Notes: generated from the letters alone by a model not told the origin. 64,000 nt of DNA from Neobacillus sp. YX16 (GCF_030123505.1 NZ_CP126115.1:4230001-4294000); one strand, 5' to 3'; shown: positions 34,256 through 43,330, counted from the first letter of the stretch. Numbers and translations: made by a program.

Positions 34256-35393
34256 GCAGCACCCCGTAAAGCTGAGATTTTAATAGAATTTTTCTTGCCC
34301 AAAATAAATGGGGCTTAATTTCATTCATCTTATTGGAAAAATTACTCTTTTTCACACCAATTTCACCGTTTGCCGCTTCAACAATCGAACAAGCATCGAT
34401 GTATTCTTCGTATGTTACAACATTGAGGGCCTGGACTGCTTTAATATGGGTAGGATGAATAATTGTTTTTCCCGTTAGCCCATTGGCAATGTCCATTAAG
34501 ACCTCTCTGATAAGACCGTCCAAATTTTGGTCAATTAGTTCAGCACGCCATTTCAAACCTTCGTCACCATATCGTTCGCGAAAAGGAGTTTGCCTTAGCT
34601 GTGGTTTTAACATTCTTGGTTTCGAGTTGAAATACTCCCAGACCGGTCCTGAAATCACATAGGGGCTTTCCGATCGTTGAAAAACATTAATAATATCAGC
34701 AATGCAATCTCGTAAAACAGCAATCTCGTAGACCGTGGTATCTACACTTCTACGAATTCCATATAACCCGCAGAAATCTGTAGCCCCAATTCGAACATTC
34801 AAAATATTATTCTTATACTGATCCAGGAGATGTTTAATCGACATTAATTCGGTCATTCTTGTTTCTTTTTGTATTATTTTATCACTTTCAAGAATAGGCA
34901 TGGCATAAAAAGGCTTGTATTCTGTATGTATATTTGCAACCTCAGCTAATAAAGCTTCACCAGATTCCGTATTAAATTTCGGTAAAACCACTCCCGTTAA
35001 CAATCCAATCGCATTCCCTAATTGTTCCTTGATTCTTTTAAGCTGCTCTATATTCCGAATTCGGATAAACATAAGAGGTAAATCGTCAATCGTTAAATAT
35101 TTTTTGTTGATTTCACCATATAGCTTAAGCAATTCCTCTACTAGCAATACTTCCGCTTTTTCAACTTCAATATCGCCAACAGCATCCTCAAGATCGATAA
35201 CGAGCGAAGTTAATCCTTCATGCTTTTTTGAGAGGAGGTCTTGATGAATGTTTGGACGAGTTGCCGGCATATATAGCGTTGCACCTAGACCATAAGATAA
35301 AAGCTCCCGATCACTGTACTTGTTAAAGTCCTTAGGACTTTGAAAAAATAATGCCTTAAGCTCATTTTCATAAAAATAAGTAAAATACTTCAT
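34197..35393 (-). CDS. HpcH/HpaI aldolase/citrate-lyase family protein of the Ter module
   Basis: A 398-residue TIM-barrel lyase of the HpcH/CitE type. It has LVIDLEDAVGD, with the metal-binding acidic pair, MFIRIRNIEQ, and PKFNTESGE. In Ter biosynthetic operons such a C-C lyase is proposed to make or break a carbon unit for the unknown product. AAAGGAG precedes the ATG. A terminator-like hairpin separates it from terC upstream, so readthrough or a separate promoter must feed the module. Confidence 0.88.
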   Translation of the reverse strand: MKYFTYFYENELKALFFQSPKDFNKYSDRELLSYGLGATLYMPATRPNIHQDLLSKKHEGLTSLVIDLEDAVGDIEVEKAEVLLVEELLKLYGEINKKYLTIDDLPLMFIRIRNIEQLKRIKEQLGNAIGLLTGVVLPKFNTESGEALLAEVANIHTEYKPFYAMPILESDKIIQKETRMTELMSIKHLLDQYKNNILNVRIGATDFCGLYGIRRSVDTTVYEIAVLRDCIADIINVFQRSESPYVISGPVWEYFNSKPRMLKPQLRQTPFRERYGDEGLKWRAELIDQNLDGLIREVLMDIANGLTGKTIIHPTHIKAVQALNVVTYEEYIDACSIVEAANGEIGVKKSNFSNKMNEIKPHLFWARKILLKSQLYGVLHEGYTNIDLIKKDVYVYNS

Positions 35394-35410
35394 TCTAAAT
35401 GACTCCTTTA

Positions 35411-35451
35411 ATAAAAAAGAATGGGGACTGACTTTCGTCTGTTCCCCATTT
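35411..35451 (-). terminator. Hairpin terminator between terC and the aldolase gene
   Basis: Minus strand AATGGGGA/TCCCCATT followed by CTTTTTTATT, ending just before the ribosome site of the next gene. Confidence 0.75.
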
Positions 35452-35469
35452 TATGTCGTACGTTGATAA

Positions 35470-36240
35470 TTATGATTCTTTGCCCACTTCTTTCTTCTTG
35501 TTCATGTAGTGAACAACGAAAGTGGCACCGAATGTAACTAAAATAATAATAAAGAAGACCGAATGTGGCAGGTGAATACCGAAAACAGCGATAAGCATTT
35601 TTGCTGCTATTAATAAAATTAAGACATAAGCAGATGTTTCAAGCTCAGGTATGCGATCAATTAATTTCAAGAAAACTCCGGCAATACCACGCATCATCAA
35701 TACCCCAAGCATACCGCCGACTAATAATACCCAAATCTCTTCACTGACACCAAAGGCAGCCAGCACACTATCAACAGAAAAGGCAATATCCATTATTTCA
35801 ACTGCAACAACTGTTCCCCAGAAGGTTCCAAAAAGACGAATAAGAAGACCTGTTTGGTTCATACCATGAGCTTCTTCCTCGTCACTCTGTGCTGCTTTAC
35901 GTTTATCCATGAAGTACTTAATAGATAACCATGCTAGGTACCCTGCACCTAAAATCTTTACCCACCAAAGCTTAATTAAGAATACCCCTACCCCAATTGC
36001 GATAAAACGGAAAACATAGGCGCCTAATAATCCATAGAAAAGTGCTTTTTTACGTTGATCAGGTGGTAAGTGTTTCACCATTACAGCTAAAACAAGTGCG
36101 TTGTCCGCAGAAAGTAATCCTTCAAGGATGACCAGTGTTCCAATCAAGCCCCATGCAACAGGGTCTGTTAAAACCTGCCCCCACATTTCCCAGTTAAAAA
36201 ATTGTGCATACGTATCTAAAATTCCTTGCAAAACAGACAT
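35470..36240 (-). CDS. yceF: TerC family membrane protein (YceF)
   Basis: A 256-residue protein with seven or more membrane segments. It has the TerC motifs LEGLLSADNALVLAVMVKHLP and VVAVEIMDIAFSVDSVLAAFG, whose acidic residues are thought to bind or carry metal. Recent work on the family links it to manganese efflux and metalation of exported enzymes. It follows terD with a terminator-like hairpin in between. Confidence 0.92.
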   Translation of the reverse strand: MSVLQGILDTYAQFFNWEMWGQVLTDPVAWGLIGTLVILEGLLSADNALVLAVMVKHLPPDQRKKALFYGLLGAYVFRFIAIGVGVFLIKLWWVKILGAGYLAWLSIKYFMDKRKAAQSDEEEAHGMNQTGLLIRLFGTFWGTVVAVEIMDIAFSVDSVLAAFGVSEEIWVLLVGGMLGVLMMRGIAGVFLKLIDRIPELETSAYVLILLIAAKMLIAVFGIHLPHSVFFIIILVTFGATFVVHYMNKKKEVGKES

Positions 36241-36276
36241 AAAAAAAATTCCTCCCGGATGTTATATGTTTTTTGT

Positions 36277-36305
36277 TAAAGACCCAGCGAGTGCTGGGTC
36301 TTTAT
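36277..36305 (-). terminator. Terminator-like hairpin between terD and terC
   Basis: Stem AAAGACCCAGC/GCTGGGTCTTT; probably a partial terminator giving more TerD than TerC. Confidence 0.75.
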
Positions 36306-36313
36306 TCTAGTTG

Positions 36314-36895
36314 TTATCCTACTGATAATCCAAAGTCTGTAGCAAGAGCTGCAAGGCCGCCTTGATAGCCGCTGCCAATTGCGCTAAACTTCCATTCGCC
36401 GTTATGACGGTATAATTCGCCAACTACAACTGCCGTTTCGATAGAGAAATCTTCTCCTAAATCATAACGGATTAGTTCCTCACCGTTTGCTTCATTGAAA
36501 ATACGAGCATATGCATTGGAAACTTGACCAAAGTTTTGGTTTCTTGCGGCTGCGTCATGAATCGTAATCGTGAAAGTCACACGCTGAATGTTAGCTGGGA
36601 TTGCAGTTAAATTGATATTAACTTGCTCATCATCCCCGTCACCTTCACCTGTTCTGTTATCTCCATTATGTACAACGGCACCGTTAGCACCTTTTGGATT
36701 ATTGTAGAAAACAAAATCAGTTTCGTTTGTAACTTTACCATTTTCGCCTAATAAGAAAACGGATGAATCTAGATCGAAATCATTACCACCATCATATTTA
36801 TTTGTATCCCAGCCTAATCCAACTACTACATTTGTTAATCCAGGATTTGTTTTTGTTAAGTCTACTTTTTGTCCTTTTGATAAACTAATTGCCAT
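36314..36895 (-). CDS. TerD family stress protein (paralogue 3)
   Basis: A 193-residue TerD protein and the first gene of the Ter locus. It has [36 protein letters not shown], the [16 protein letters not shown] calcium loop and [26 protein letters not shown] precedes the ATG. A perfect sigma-W-type promoter lies 35-60 bases upstream, so expression under envelope stress is likely. Confidence 0.93.
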   Translation of the reverse strand: MAISLSKGQKVDLTKTNPGLTNVVVGLGWDTNKYDGGNDFDLDSSVFLLGENGKVTNETDFVFYNNPKGANGAVVHNGDNRTGEGDGDDEQVNINLTAIPANIQRVTFTITIHDAAARNQNFGQVSNAYARIFNEANGEELIRYDLGEDFSIETAVVVGELYRHNGEWKFSAIGSGYQGGLAALATDFGLSVG

Positions 36896-36929
36896 TTTTT
36901 CATTCCTCCATTTTAGGTAATAGTCTATA

Positions 36930-36955
36930 TACGAAATTCTCTAGAAAAGGTTTCA
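36930..36955 (-). promoter_or_regulatory. Sigma-W-type promoter of the Ter locus
   Basis: Minus strand: TGAAAC (36955-36950), 16-base spacer, CGTA (36933-36930), the sigma-W consensus; upstream of terD. The yceC operon of B. subtilis is a known ECF sigma target. Confidence 0.75.
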
Positions 36956-36995
36956 TTAATAATAATAAAACTTTTTCATAGTATTACGCAAATCA

Positions 36996-37574
36996 TTAAC
37001 TCATCCATTTCGGCGGTGTATTTTTATCCCAATAGATTGATCCAAGCTCATGATGACTTTGGAACCCGTCATGATATGTATGGTAATGAAAGTTAAACCA
37101 GTAACCTGCTTGCGGCGGGTTATCTCTTCTAACATGAAACCGAAGAACATCACTATTTGTATCACTGTTTTTGATATTGAAAATCTTCTCTGACTGCCCT
37201 TTGCCTGGAGACTCAGTGATGGCTAAATTTACTAAGTCCTCAGTTGGAAATTGTGCTGCTGTTTCTTCTAAGGCTTTTTCAATATTTGGCAAAATAATTT
37301 CCCTAAATTCATTCTCTATGACAGGTTTAATTCGAGTCCCAAATTTTTGATAGGACTGCTGCTCCGCTTGTTTAAGTAACTCTTTTAGAATCGCTTCTTT
37401 ATCTAAACGCGATTCTTCAAAATAGCTAGTCTGCCCCGATGATATTGATTCAAATGTATCTCTCTCATTAGGTTTCTCAGCATTAACGTTATTTATTAAT
37501 TGAGTCGGTGTAATAAGACCAAATGTTAAAAGTGAAACTAGTACGACAACCGATTTACGAATCCACTTATTCAT
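36996..37574 (-). CDS. ypjP: YpjP family protein
   Basis: A 192-residue exported protein of the YpjP family: N-terminal signal or anchor (SVVVLVSLLTFGLITP), a helical middle, and the diagnostic C-terminal WFNFHYHTYHDGFQSHHELGSIYWDKNTPPKWMS region (residues about 159-192), rich in His and Tyr. Function unknown. AAAGGGGAA precedes the ATG. In B. subtilis ypjP lies beside the thymidylate synthase gene; here it is 12 kb away. Confidence 0.85.
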   Translation of the reverse strand: MNKWIRKSVVVLVSLLTFGLITPTQLINNVNAEKPNERDTFESISSGQTSYFEESRLDKEAILKELLKQAEQQSYQKFGTRIKPVIENEFREIILPNIEKALEETAAQFPTEDLVNLAITESPGKGQSEKIFNIKNSDTNSDVLRFHVRRDNPPQAGYWFNFHYHTYHDGFQSHHELGSIYWDKNTPPKWMS

Positions 37575-37728
37575 CTAAATTCCCCTTTGTACGTGGAAGA
37601 ATTGCTAATTTTTCCGATATTTTTTGACTCTTACCAATTATTATACTTCTTTTCCAGGCAAATTGGAAAAATCATTACTTAAAGAATAGTAGAAATTTTT
37701 ATTTTTACTGTACCTTAAAAAAACCCAA

Positions 37729-37758
37729 AAAAAAAAGACGTCAAATGACATCCTTTTA
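37729..37758 (-). terminator. Terminator of brxA
   Basis: Minus-strand stem GATGTCA/TGACGTC followed by ten Ts. Confidence 0.75.
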
Positions 37759-38190
37759 ACAATTGGCCTCAAATGCTGCCTTTAAATTATCCATTATGGA
37801 TTCCATAGGCATGCCCTCAATATCATGGCGAGGTATAAAGTGAACCACTTTATTTCCATTTAACAATGCCATTGATGGAGAAGATGGTTCAATGCCCTCG
37901 AAATACTCACGCATTTTCGCTGTTGCATCTTTATCCTGGCCGGCAAAGACGGTTACAAGATGTTCTGGTTTTTTATCGCTAGTCAATACAGCCTGCGTTG
38001 CTGCAGGTCTTGCTAGTCCAGCTGCACATCCGCAAACTGAATTTACAACCACAAGTGTGGTACCACTTGCATTTCCCATGTAGTTTTCCACTTCTTCAGC
38101 TGAAGTAAGTTCTTGGAATCCTGTTCTTGTTAATTCCTCACGCATTGGTAAAACCATTTGTCTCATGTATTCTTCATATGCCATTGACAT
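37756..38190 (-). CDS. brxA: Bacilliredoxin BrxA (YphP)
   Basis: A 144-residue thioredoxin-fold protein that removes bacillithiol from oxidised proteins. The active site is Cys53-Gly-Cys55 in NSVCGCAAGLARPA. Its sequence is closest in memory to B. subtilis YphP (BrxA) rather than YqiW, for example MSMAYEEYMRQMVLPMR. GTGAGG precedes the ATG. It lies near ypgR, as in B. subtilis. Confidence 0.9.
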   Translation of the reverse strand: MSMAYEEYMRQMVLPMREELTRTGFQELTSAEEVENYMGNASGTTLVVVNSVCGCAAGLARPAATQAVLTSDKKPEHLVTVFAGQDKDATAKMREYFEGIEPSSPSMALLNGNKVVHFIPRHDIEGMPMESIMDNLKAAFEANC

Positions 38191-38248
38191 AATAAAAACC
38201 TCACTTTCTATATTTGCAGTTTACTATATCTAAATTGCTTTGTGCAAT

Positions 38249-39385
38249 TTAGTTGTCTGTTTTCCGCGCTTCTGTCATTTGCTTCCATACAGAACCTTTT
38301 GCAGCTTCGCCGCCTTCGATTCTTTCGATTGCCATTTTTATTTGCATACTGACCTCAAATTCAGGATCATTTTCAAGCGCCTTTAAGGCTGGCAATGAAC
38401 CCTCATCACCCACTTCATACAAAAACATCGCAGCACGCCAACGAACTAGTTTGCTTGAATCTTGAAGTGCAATGGTCATCTCTTTACTTGCCTCAGGAAA
38501 ACCAAGGTCTGATAAGCAATCTCCAGCAGTCCTTCTTACTGTCACAGTCTGATCTTTTAATGCCGTATATAAATATGGTAATACGTTTTGGTCTTTAATC
38601 ATCCCTAGGTAAACCGTGGCAAGTCTGCGAATCGATGGCTTTTCATCTGCTAACGCTTTTTCTAAAACAGGTAAATCCTCTAGTTCAGGATCATCCATTT
38701 GTTCAAGAAGCTGATAGCGAATCTGCCAATCAGGATTGTCTAACGATTCTAAGGTAACTTTTCTACGTTCTCTTATTGGTATAGGTTTCGTTGCAGATTC
38801 CTTTGTTTGGGCTTTGGAGACTAGGTCCTCAAGCCGCTGAGTTGGATAAGCTGCAATTAATTCTTCGACTACTTCCTGACCAATTTGGTCAAATTCACCA
38901 TAGCGAACTCCTTGCTGATCCCATCGACGGAGCAGGATATAATTTTCATCTCGCAGCTGAGCACGTTCTCTTGCTTTTAAAAAGTATTCCGGCATTCCAA
39001 ATCTTTTTTCTGTTGTTCCATCTGTCAGTTTTACCTGAAGAGGAATGTCCTTAAACATTTGGACTTCAACCTTGATTTCACCAAAGTGCTCATCTAGTTT
39101 GGTTTTGGACTCAGTTGCTCGTTCAGCTGTTTCGCCAAACGCGTGTCGGACTTGAGGCAATAGGTCCTTCCAGTCAAACTTCGCATTTCTTTCAACAGCA
39201 AGGAAATCAGCAACATGATAAACACCTTTAATTCCCTCAATTTGAAGGATACTTTGTATAATGGCTGGTGCTTGGGCGGATGTTTCTTTTTTATAATTAT
39301 GGCTTTTCCCCATTGGCAGTTCTTGATCTAAGATTATTTTCATCGTATTTGGGCTTGGAGTTGGTTCGATTGCCTTTATTTTCAT
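38249..39385 (-). CDS. ypgR: Conserved virulence factor C family protein (YpgR)
   Basis: A 378-residue protein. The first ~85 residues resemble an Nfu/NifU N-terminal scaffold domain (PTPSPNTMKIILDQ). A linker follows, and the last ~170 residues are HEAT-like repeats (YLGMIKDQNVLPYLYTALKD, RRTAGDCLSDLG, RWRAAMFLYEVGDEGS). This is the conserved virulence factor C family, of which YpgR is the B. subtilis member; function unknown. The ATG at 39385 has AGGTGATC upstream. Confidence 0.85.
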   Translation of the reverse strand: MKIKAIEPTPSPNTMKIILDQELPMGKSHNYKKETSAQAPAIIQSILQIEGIKGVYHVADFLAVERNAKFDWKDLLPQVRHAFGETAERATESKTKLDEHFGEIKVEVQMFKDIPLQVKLTDGTTEKRFGMPEYFLKARERAQLRDENYILLRRWDQQGVRYGEFDQIGQEVVEELIAAYPTQRLEDLVSKAQTKESATKPIPIRERRKVTLESLDNPDWQIRYQLLEQMDDPELEDLPVLEKALADEKPSIRRLATVYLGMIKDQNVLPYLYTALKDQTVTVRRTAGDCLSDLGFPEASKEMTIALQDSSKLVRWRAAMFLYEVGDEGSLPALKALENDPEFEVSMQIKMAIERIEGGEAAKGSVWKQMTEARKTDN

Positions 39386-39493
39386 GAAGATCACCTAATT
39401 CTTTAGTTTCTCTTTACAAGTTTAACATAATGGTGATAGTTCATTCTAGAAATTGGTCTTAGGTGATTGCTAACGCTGAAATTTATATTTCTC

Positions 39494-39521
39494 GAAAAAA
39501 AAGTACGTCATCGACGCAATT
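39494..39521 (-). terminator. Weak terminator of the ABC-F gene
   Basis: Minus-strand CGTCGATGACG hairpin with a short stem, followed by eight Ts. Confidence 0.5.
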
Positions 39522-39523
39522 TT

Positions 39524-41413
39524 CTACTCACTTTCAGCCAATTCAGCTAGATATTCCCATCTTTCAATCAAATACTCGAGCTTTTCGTTTAATTCTGTTT
39601 CTAATTTCATTAATTCCTGCGCTTTTGTGAAGTCGCTGCCGGTGTTACCGATGTCTTCTGCGATTTCTTCTAGGCGGGATTCCGTTTTCTCAATCAAATC
39701 GTCAATTTCTTCCCACTCTTTTTTCTCCTTAAAGGTCATTCTTTTCTTTTTTTCCTTTTCAGGAGCTTTAGCAGATACAACTGAGCTTCCAACCGTCTTT
39801 TTCGCTTCTACAGCCGATTCTTTTTCTAGGTATTCACTGTAATTTCCATAGAAAGAATCAATCCTGCCTTCTCCACGTAAGACAATCAGTTGATCCACCA
39901 CTTTATCAAGGAAATATCGGTCATGGGATACGGTAATCACAACGCCAGGGAAATCTTCAAGATAATCTTCCAAAACCGTCAATGTTTGTGTATCTAGATC
40001 ATTTGTCGGCTCATCCAGCAAAAGGACATTAGGTGCCGTCATTAATAGCTTCAATAAGTATAACCTGCGCTTTTCTCCGCCAGATAATTTGCGAATTGGT
40101 GTTCCATGGGAGAATGGCGGGAATAGAAAACGTTCGAGCATGAGTGCTGCAGATAGTGTTTTCCCATCTGACGTCTCAATCACCTCTGCGGTTTCTTTAA
40201 TATATTCAATCATCCGCTTGTTCTCATCCATATCTTCATTTTCCTGTGTATAGTAAGCAATCTTCACCGTCTGCCCCATGATGAATTCCCCTTCATCGAG
40301 CGGCAGCTTTTTAGCCAGAACATTTAGTAATGTCGACTTTCCTGTTCCATTTCTGCCGATTATCCCAAGGCGATCCCCTGGTTTTACAAGTAAATCAAAG
40401 TGATTTAGGATTGTTTTTGCTTCGTAACGCTTAGATGCATCCTTGAGTTCAAAAACCTGTTTCCCAAGCCTGCTTCCATTTAATGAGATATCAACCTTTT
40501 CACCTGTTGGCTTCCCGCCAGAAAGCTTATCGTCAAGTTCATCAAAACGTTGAATCCGCGCTTTTTGCTTCGTTGTACGTGCCTTAGCACCACGTCTCAT
40601 CCATTCAAGCTCTCGTCTAAAAAGATTCTGCCTTTTTTCAAAGGTTGCTGCCTCATTTTCTTCACGGATGGCTTTTGCTTCTAGAAATGCGGCATAATTT
40701 CCTTTGTAGCTATAAAGATTACCGCCATCTAGTTCGAACATTCTATTAGCAACCCGATCTAAAAAATATCGATCATGTGTGACAAGCAGGATAGATCCGC
40801 TATATCTACTCAAGTAATCCTCGAGCCACTTTACAGAGTCAAAGTCTAGGTGGTTTGTAGGCTCATCGAGAATCAGTAAATCCGGCTCAGCAATTAGTAC
40901 TTGAGCTAAGGCTACCCTTTTCTTCTGTCCCCCAGAAAGCTCACCAATCTTCTTTGTAAAATCCTCAATTCCAAGTTTCATTAAAATCGATTTGGCGTTT
41001 GTACTTGCATCCCAAGCATTTAAAGCATCCATTTGTTTTTGCAGTTGGAATAAATCCTCTTGAATCTTCGTATCATTTGGAGCTGTATTTAATAACAAAA
41101 GCGTCTTTTCGTATTCACGCATTAACCTAAGAATAGGAGCATCTCCATGATAAACTTGTTCAAGAACCGTTTTATCTGAATCCAAATCTGGCTGCTGGTC
41201 AAGAAACGCAATAGTGTAATCCTTGCCCGTAATAATCTTGCCATCATCCGGCTGATCCAGGCCAGCAATAATTTTTAAAAGAGAGGATTTTCCCGTTCCA
41301 TTGATACCAATTAAGCCGACACGCTCTTTTTCACCAATCGTAATGGAAATATTGTTAAAAAGCTGCTTTTCTCCATACGTTTTCGTAACATTTTCTACTG
41401 TGAGCATTTTCAT
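39524..41413 (-). CDS. ABC-F ATPase (Uup/YfmR-like)
   Basis: A 629-residue soluble ATPase with two ABC domains and no membrane part. Walker A motifs are GINGTGKSS and GRNGTGKST, signatures LSGGQKKRVALAQ and LSGGEKRRLYLLK, and Walker B LLILDEPTNHLD and VLLLDEPTNDLD. The C-terminal ~90 residues form a charged coiled coil as in Uup/YfmR. ABC-F proteins of this class act on ribosomes, helping them past difficult sequences. Its start overlaps the stop of the HD gene (ATGA), so the two form an operon. Confidence 0.9.
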   Translation of the reverse strand: MKMLTVENVTKTYGEKQLFNNISITIGEKERVGLIGINGTGKSSLLKIIAGLDQPDDGKIITGKDYTIAFLDQQPDLDSDKTVLEQVYHGDAPILRLMREYEKTLLLLNTAPNDTKIQEDLFQLQKQMDALNAWDASTNAKSILMKLGIEDFTKKIGELSGGQKKRVALAQVLIAEPDLLILDEPTNHLDFDSVKWLEDYLSRYSGSILLVTHDRYFLDRVANRMFELDGGNLYSYKGNYAAFLEAKAIREENEAATFEKRQNLFRRELEWMRRGAKARTTKQKARIQRFDELDDKLSGGKPTGEKVDISLNGSRLGKQVFELKDASKRYEAKTILNHFDLLVKPGDRLGIIGRNGTGKSTLLNVLAKKLPLDEGEFIMGQTVKIAYYTQENEDMDENKRMIEYIKETAEVIETSDGKTLSAALMLERFLFPPFSHGTPIRKLSGGEKRRLYLLKLLMTAPNVLLLDEPTNDLDTQTLTVLEDYLEDFPGVVITVSHDRYFLDKVVDQLIVLRGEGRIDSFYGNYSEYLEKESAVEAKKTVGSSVVSAKAPEKEKKKRMTFKEKKEWEEIDDLIEKTESRLEEIAEDIGNTGSDFTKAQELMKLETELNEKLEYLIERWEYLAELAESE

Positions 41414-42060
41414 CGGTCTTGACCATCCCATTCTAGATAAAATTGTTCTAAAAATCGCTCCATCACTTGATGACGTTTTTCTGCTATTTCCTTCGCTGTA
41501 TCTGTATTTAGTAAGTCCTTCAATTTTAATAATTTTTCATAGAAATGATGAATACTGGTTGATTTTCCTTTTCGGTATTCTTCTAGGCTCATTTCTTCCC
41601 GAACATTTACAGTTGGATCGTAGATGGGTTGTCCTTTTTTACCGCCATAAGCAAAAGCCCTTGCAATACCAATCGCTCCAATGGCATCTAATCGGTCCGC
41701 ATCCTGAACGATTTTTGCCTCAATGCTCTTTAGCTCCGTTTTTCTTCCGCCTTTATATGAAATACTTTCTATAATTTGAACAATAGCGTTCTGTGCATCT
41801 TTTGGCAGTTCAATACTTTGAAAAAATAAATCCAGTTTATTTCGCCCTGCTTCAGCACTTTCATTTAGCTTTTCGTCAGGTATATCGTGCAAAAGGGCCG
41901 CCATTTCAATAATAAATGGGTCACCCGCTTGCTCTTGATGACATATATGTAAAGCATTCCGTCTCACACGGTCAACATGATACCAATCATGTCCTGTTGC
42001 GTCTTCCCCTAGTTCACTACGGACATAAGCTGCACTTTGTTTGATAATTTGTTCGTTCAT
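41410..42060 (-). CDS. ypgQ: HD-domain phosphohydrolase (YpgQ)
   Basis: A 216-residue HD-superfamily enzyme. Metal ligands are visible in HDWYHVDRVRRNALHI (His near 24 and His near 28), AALLHDIPD (His-Asp near 70) and VQDADRLDAIGAIGIARAFAYGG. Family members hydrolyse nucleotides or metal-bound phosphoesters; the B. subtilis homologue YpgQ is reported as a pyrophosphohydrolase. AAGGTG precedes the ATG. Downstream is the ABC-F ATPase. Confidence 0.88.
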   Translation of the reverse strand: MNEQIIKQSAAYVRSELGEDATGHDWYHVDRVRRNALHICHQEQAGDPFIIEMAALLHDIPDEKLNESAEAGRNKLDLFFQSIELPKDAQNAIVQIIESISYKGGRKTELKSIEAKIVQDADRLDAIGAIGIARAFAYGGKKGQPIYDPTVNVREEMSLEEYRKGKSTSIHHFYEKLLKLKDLLNTDTAKEIAEKRHQVMERFLEQFYLEWDGQDR

Positions 42061-42107
42061 TTAGAAACACCTTCCTTCACCCATGCTATTTTACCATGAA
42101 AAACGCA

Positions 42108-42144
42108 CAAAAAATAACCCCGAAAGAATTCGGAGTTATTTTTT
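42108..42144 (-). terminator. Terminator of the 42136 small gene
   Basis: Stem AAAATAACCCCGAA/TTCGGAGTTATTTT with one mismatch, overlapping the stop codon; U-rich on the minus strand. Confidence 0.8.
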
Positions 42145-42291
42145 GTTTGCTTGACGGCCGCTTTTTTTCTGGCTTTGCGATTTTGTGTTCCCAATTGTAA
42201 ACTCGCTTCCTAATTCAACATCATTTTTCTGATCTTGTTTTTCAATTTGCTCACGCGTCATATTTGGATTTTGTCTTCCTTGCTTACTAAT
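42136..42291 (-). CDS. Small hydrophilic protein, probable ATT start
   Basis: A 51-residue, highly charged protein: SKQGRQNPNMTREQIEKQD, then LGSEFTIGNTKSQSQ and a basic tail. No family is recognised with confidence. The ribosome site GAGGGGG lies eight bases before an ATT codon at 42291; the next in-frame ATG (42261) has none, and an earlier GTG at 42339 would add an ill-fitting hydrophobic stretch. ATT initiation is rare but known for infC. The strong terminator supports a real gene. Confidence 0.6.
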   Translation of the reverse strand: MSKQGRQNPNMTREQIEKQDQKNDVELGSEFTIGNTKSQSQKKSGRQANKK

Positions 42292-42351
42292 GGTGATTAC
42301 CCCCTCAGCTAAAATGAACAGCCATTTTAGTATGCTCACTAGGGGATAAAG

Positions 42352-43200
42352 TTATTTCAGTCCATTATGCCAGCTGATGCCGAGTGTGTTTTCGCCGGCG
42401 TGAACACCAATAACAGCACCCAGCGGACAACAAATCACGCTCAGCTCAGGATATAATTTTTCTATTTCCACTTTCCATTCATTAGCGGGCTCCTGGTGTA
42501 GGCCATATAGAATATAAACTTCTCTAAACTTATGCTTTTCGTAAGAAGATTTAAGGTAATCAAGAATCTTTTCTTTAGCCTTCTTATCACTTCTTACTTT
42601 TTCTTTTGTATTAAGGGCACCATCTTCAATAGAAATGATCGGCTTGACATTTAGCATACTTCCTAAAAAGAACTGTAATCCAGACATCCTGCCGCTGCGG
42701 TGAAGCTGTTCTAAGCTTCCAATTAGAACATACGTCTCATTAGTTGTCTTTAATGCTTCTAATTGATCGATTACAGATTCAATACTGTTGCCTGCTTCTA
42801 CTAGTTCAATTCCCTTTTTTAATAAAGCCGTCATTGGCGCAGTTAGGATTTGGGAATCAAAGGTTGTAACTGGAATGTCAACAAGTTTCGCTGCCTGTTC
42901 ACTAGAGGATACTGTTCCACTTAGTTTACCTGATAGTAGAACTGCCACCACTTGGTCATAATCCTTTGAAAGATTTTCGTATAATTCTTTGAAAACTCCT
43001 ACTGCTGGCTGCGAGGTTTTAGGTGGAGACTTAAGTTCCTTCAATCTTGCATAAAGCTGTGCTGCGGTTAAATCAATTCCGTCAGCAAATTCTTCACCAT
43101 CTAGTAATATTGTTAATGGTATTGTATACAAATCGGGATGATTTTTTAATTCGTCATCTAAAAAAGCGGTACTGTCAGTTACCCATGCCGTTTTAACCAA
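42352..43200 (-). CDS. DegV family fatty-acid-binding protein (second copy)
   Basis: A 282-residue DegV/FakB-like protein: AWVTDSTAFLDDE at the N-terminus, VAVLLSGKLSGTVSSSEQAA in the middle, and IGVHAGENTLGISWHN at the C-terminus. It is clearly divergent from the DegV at 15166. It should bind a fatty acid for phosphorylation by FakA. It starts with TTG at 43200, eight bases after AAGGGGAG. Single gene. Confidence 0.87.
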   Translation of the reverse strand: MVKTAWVTDSTAFLDDELKNHPDLYTIPLTILLDGEEFADGIDLTAAQLYARLKELKSPPKTSQPAVGVFKELYENLSKDYDQVVAVLLSGKLSGTVSSSEQAAKLVDIPVTTFDSQILTAPMTALLKKGIELVEAGNSIESVIDQLEALKTTNETYVLIGSLEQLHRSGRMSGLQFFLGSMLNVKPIISIEDGALNTKEKVRSDKKAKEKILDYLKSSYEKHKFREVYILYGLHQEPANEWKVEIEKLYPELSVICCPLGAVIGVHAGENTLGISWHNGLK

Positions 43201-43293
43201 TGTAATCTCCCCTTATTATTGGTATGAGGTCTTAATATCTAGTTAAAATAATCGTACCTTGAAATCGAAATATTGTAAATAATTTATACAATA

Positions 43294-43326
43294 AAAAACC
43301 AGCTAAAATTAATTAGCTGGTTTTTG
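43294..43326 (-). terminator. Terminator of the fhs operon
   Basis: Stem AAAAAACCAGCTAA/TTAGCTGGTTTTT after the gene at 43331; works on both strands. Confidence 0.85.
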
Positions 43327-43330
43327 GAGT

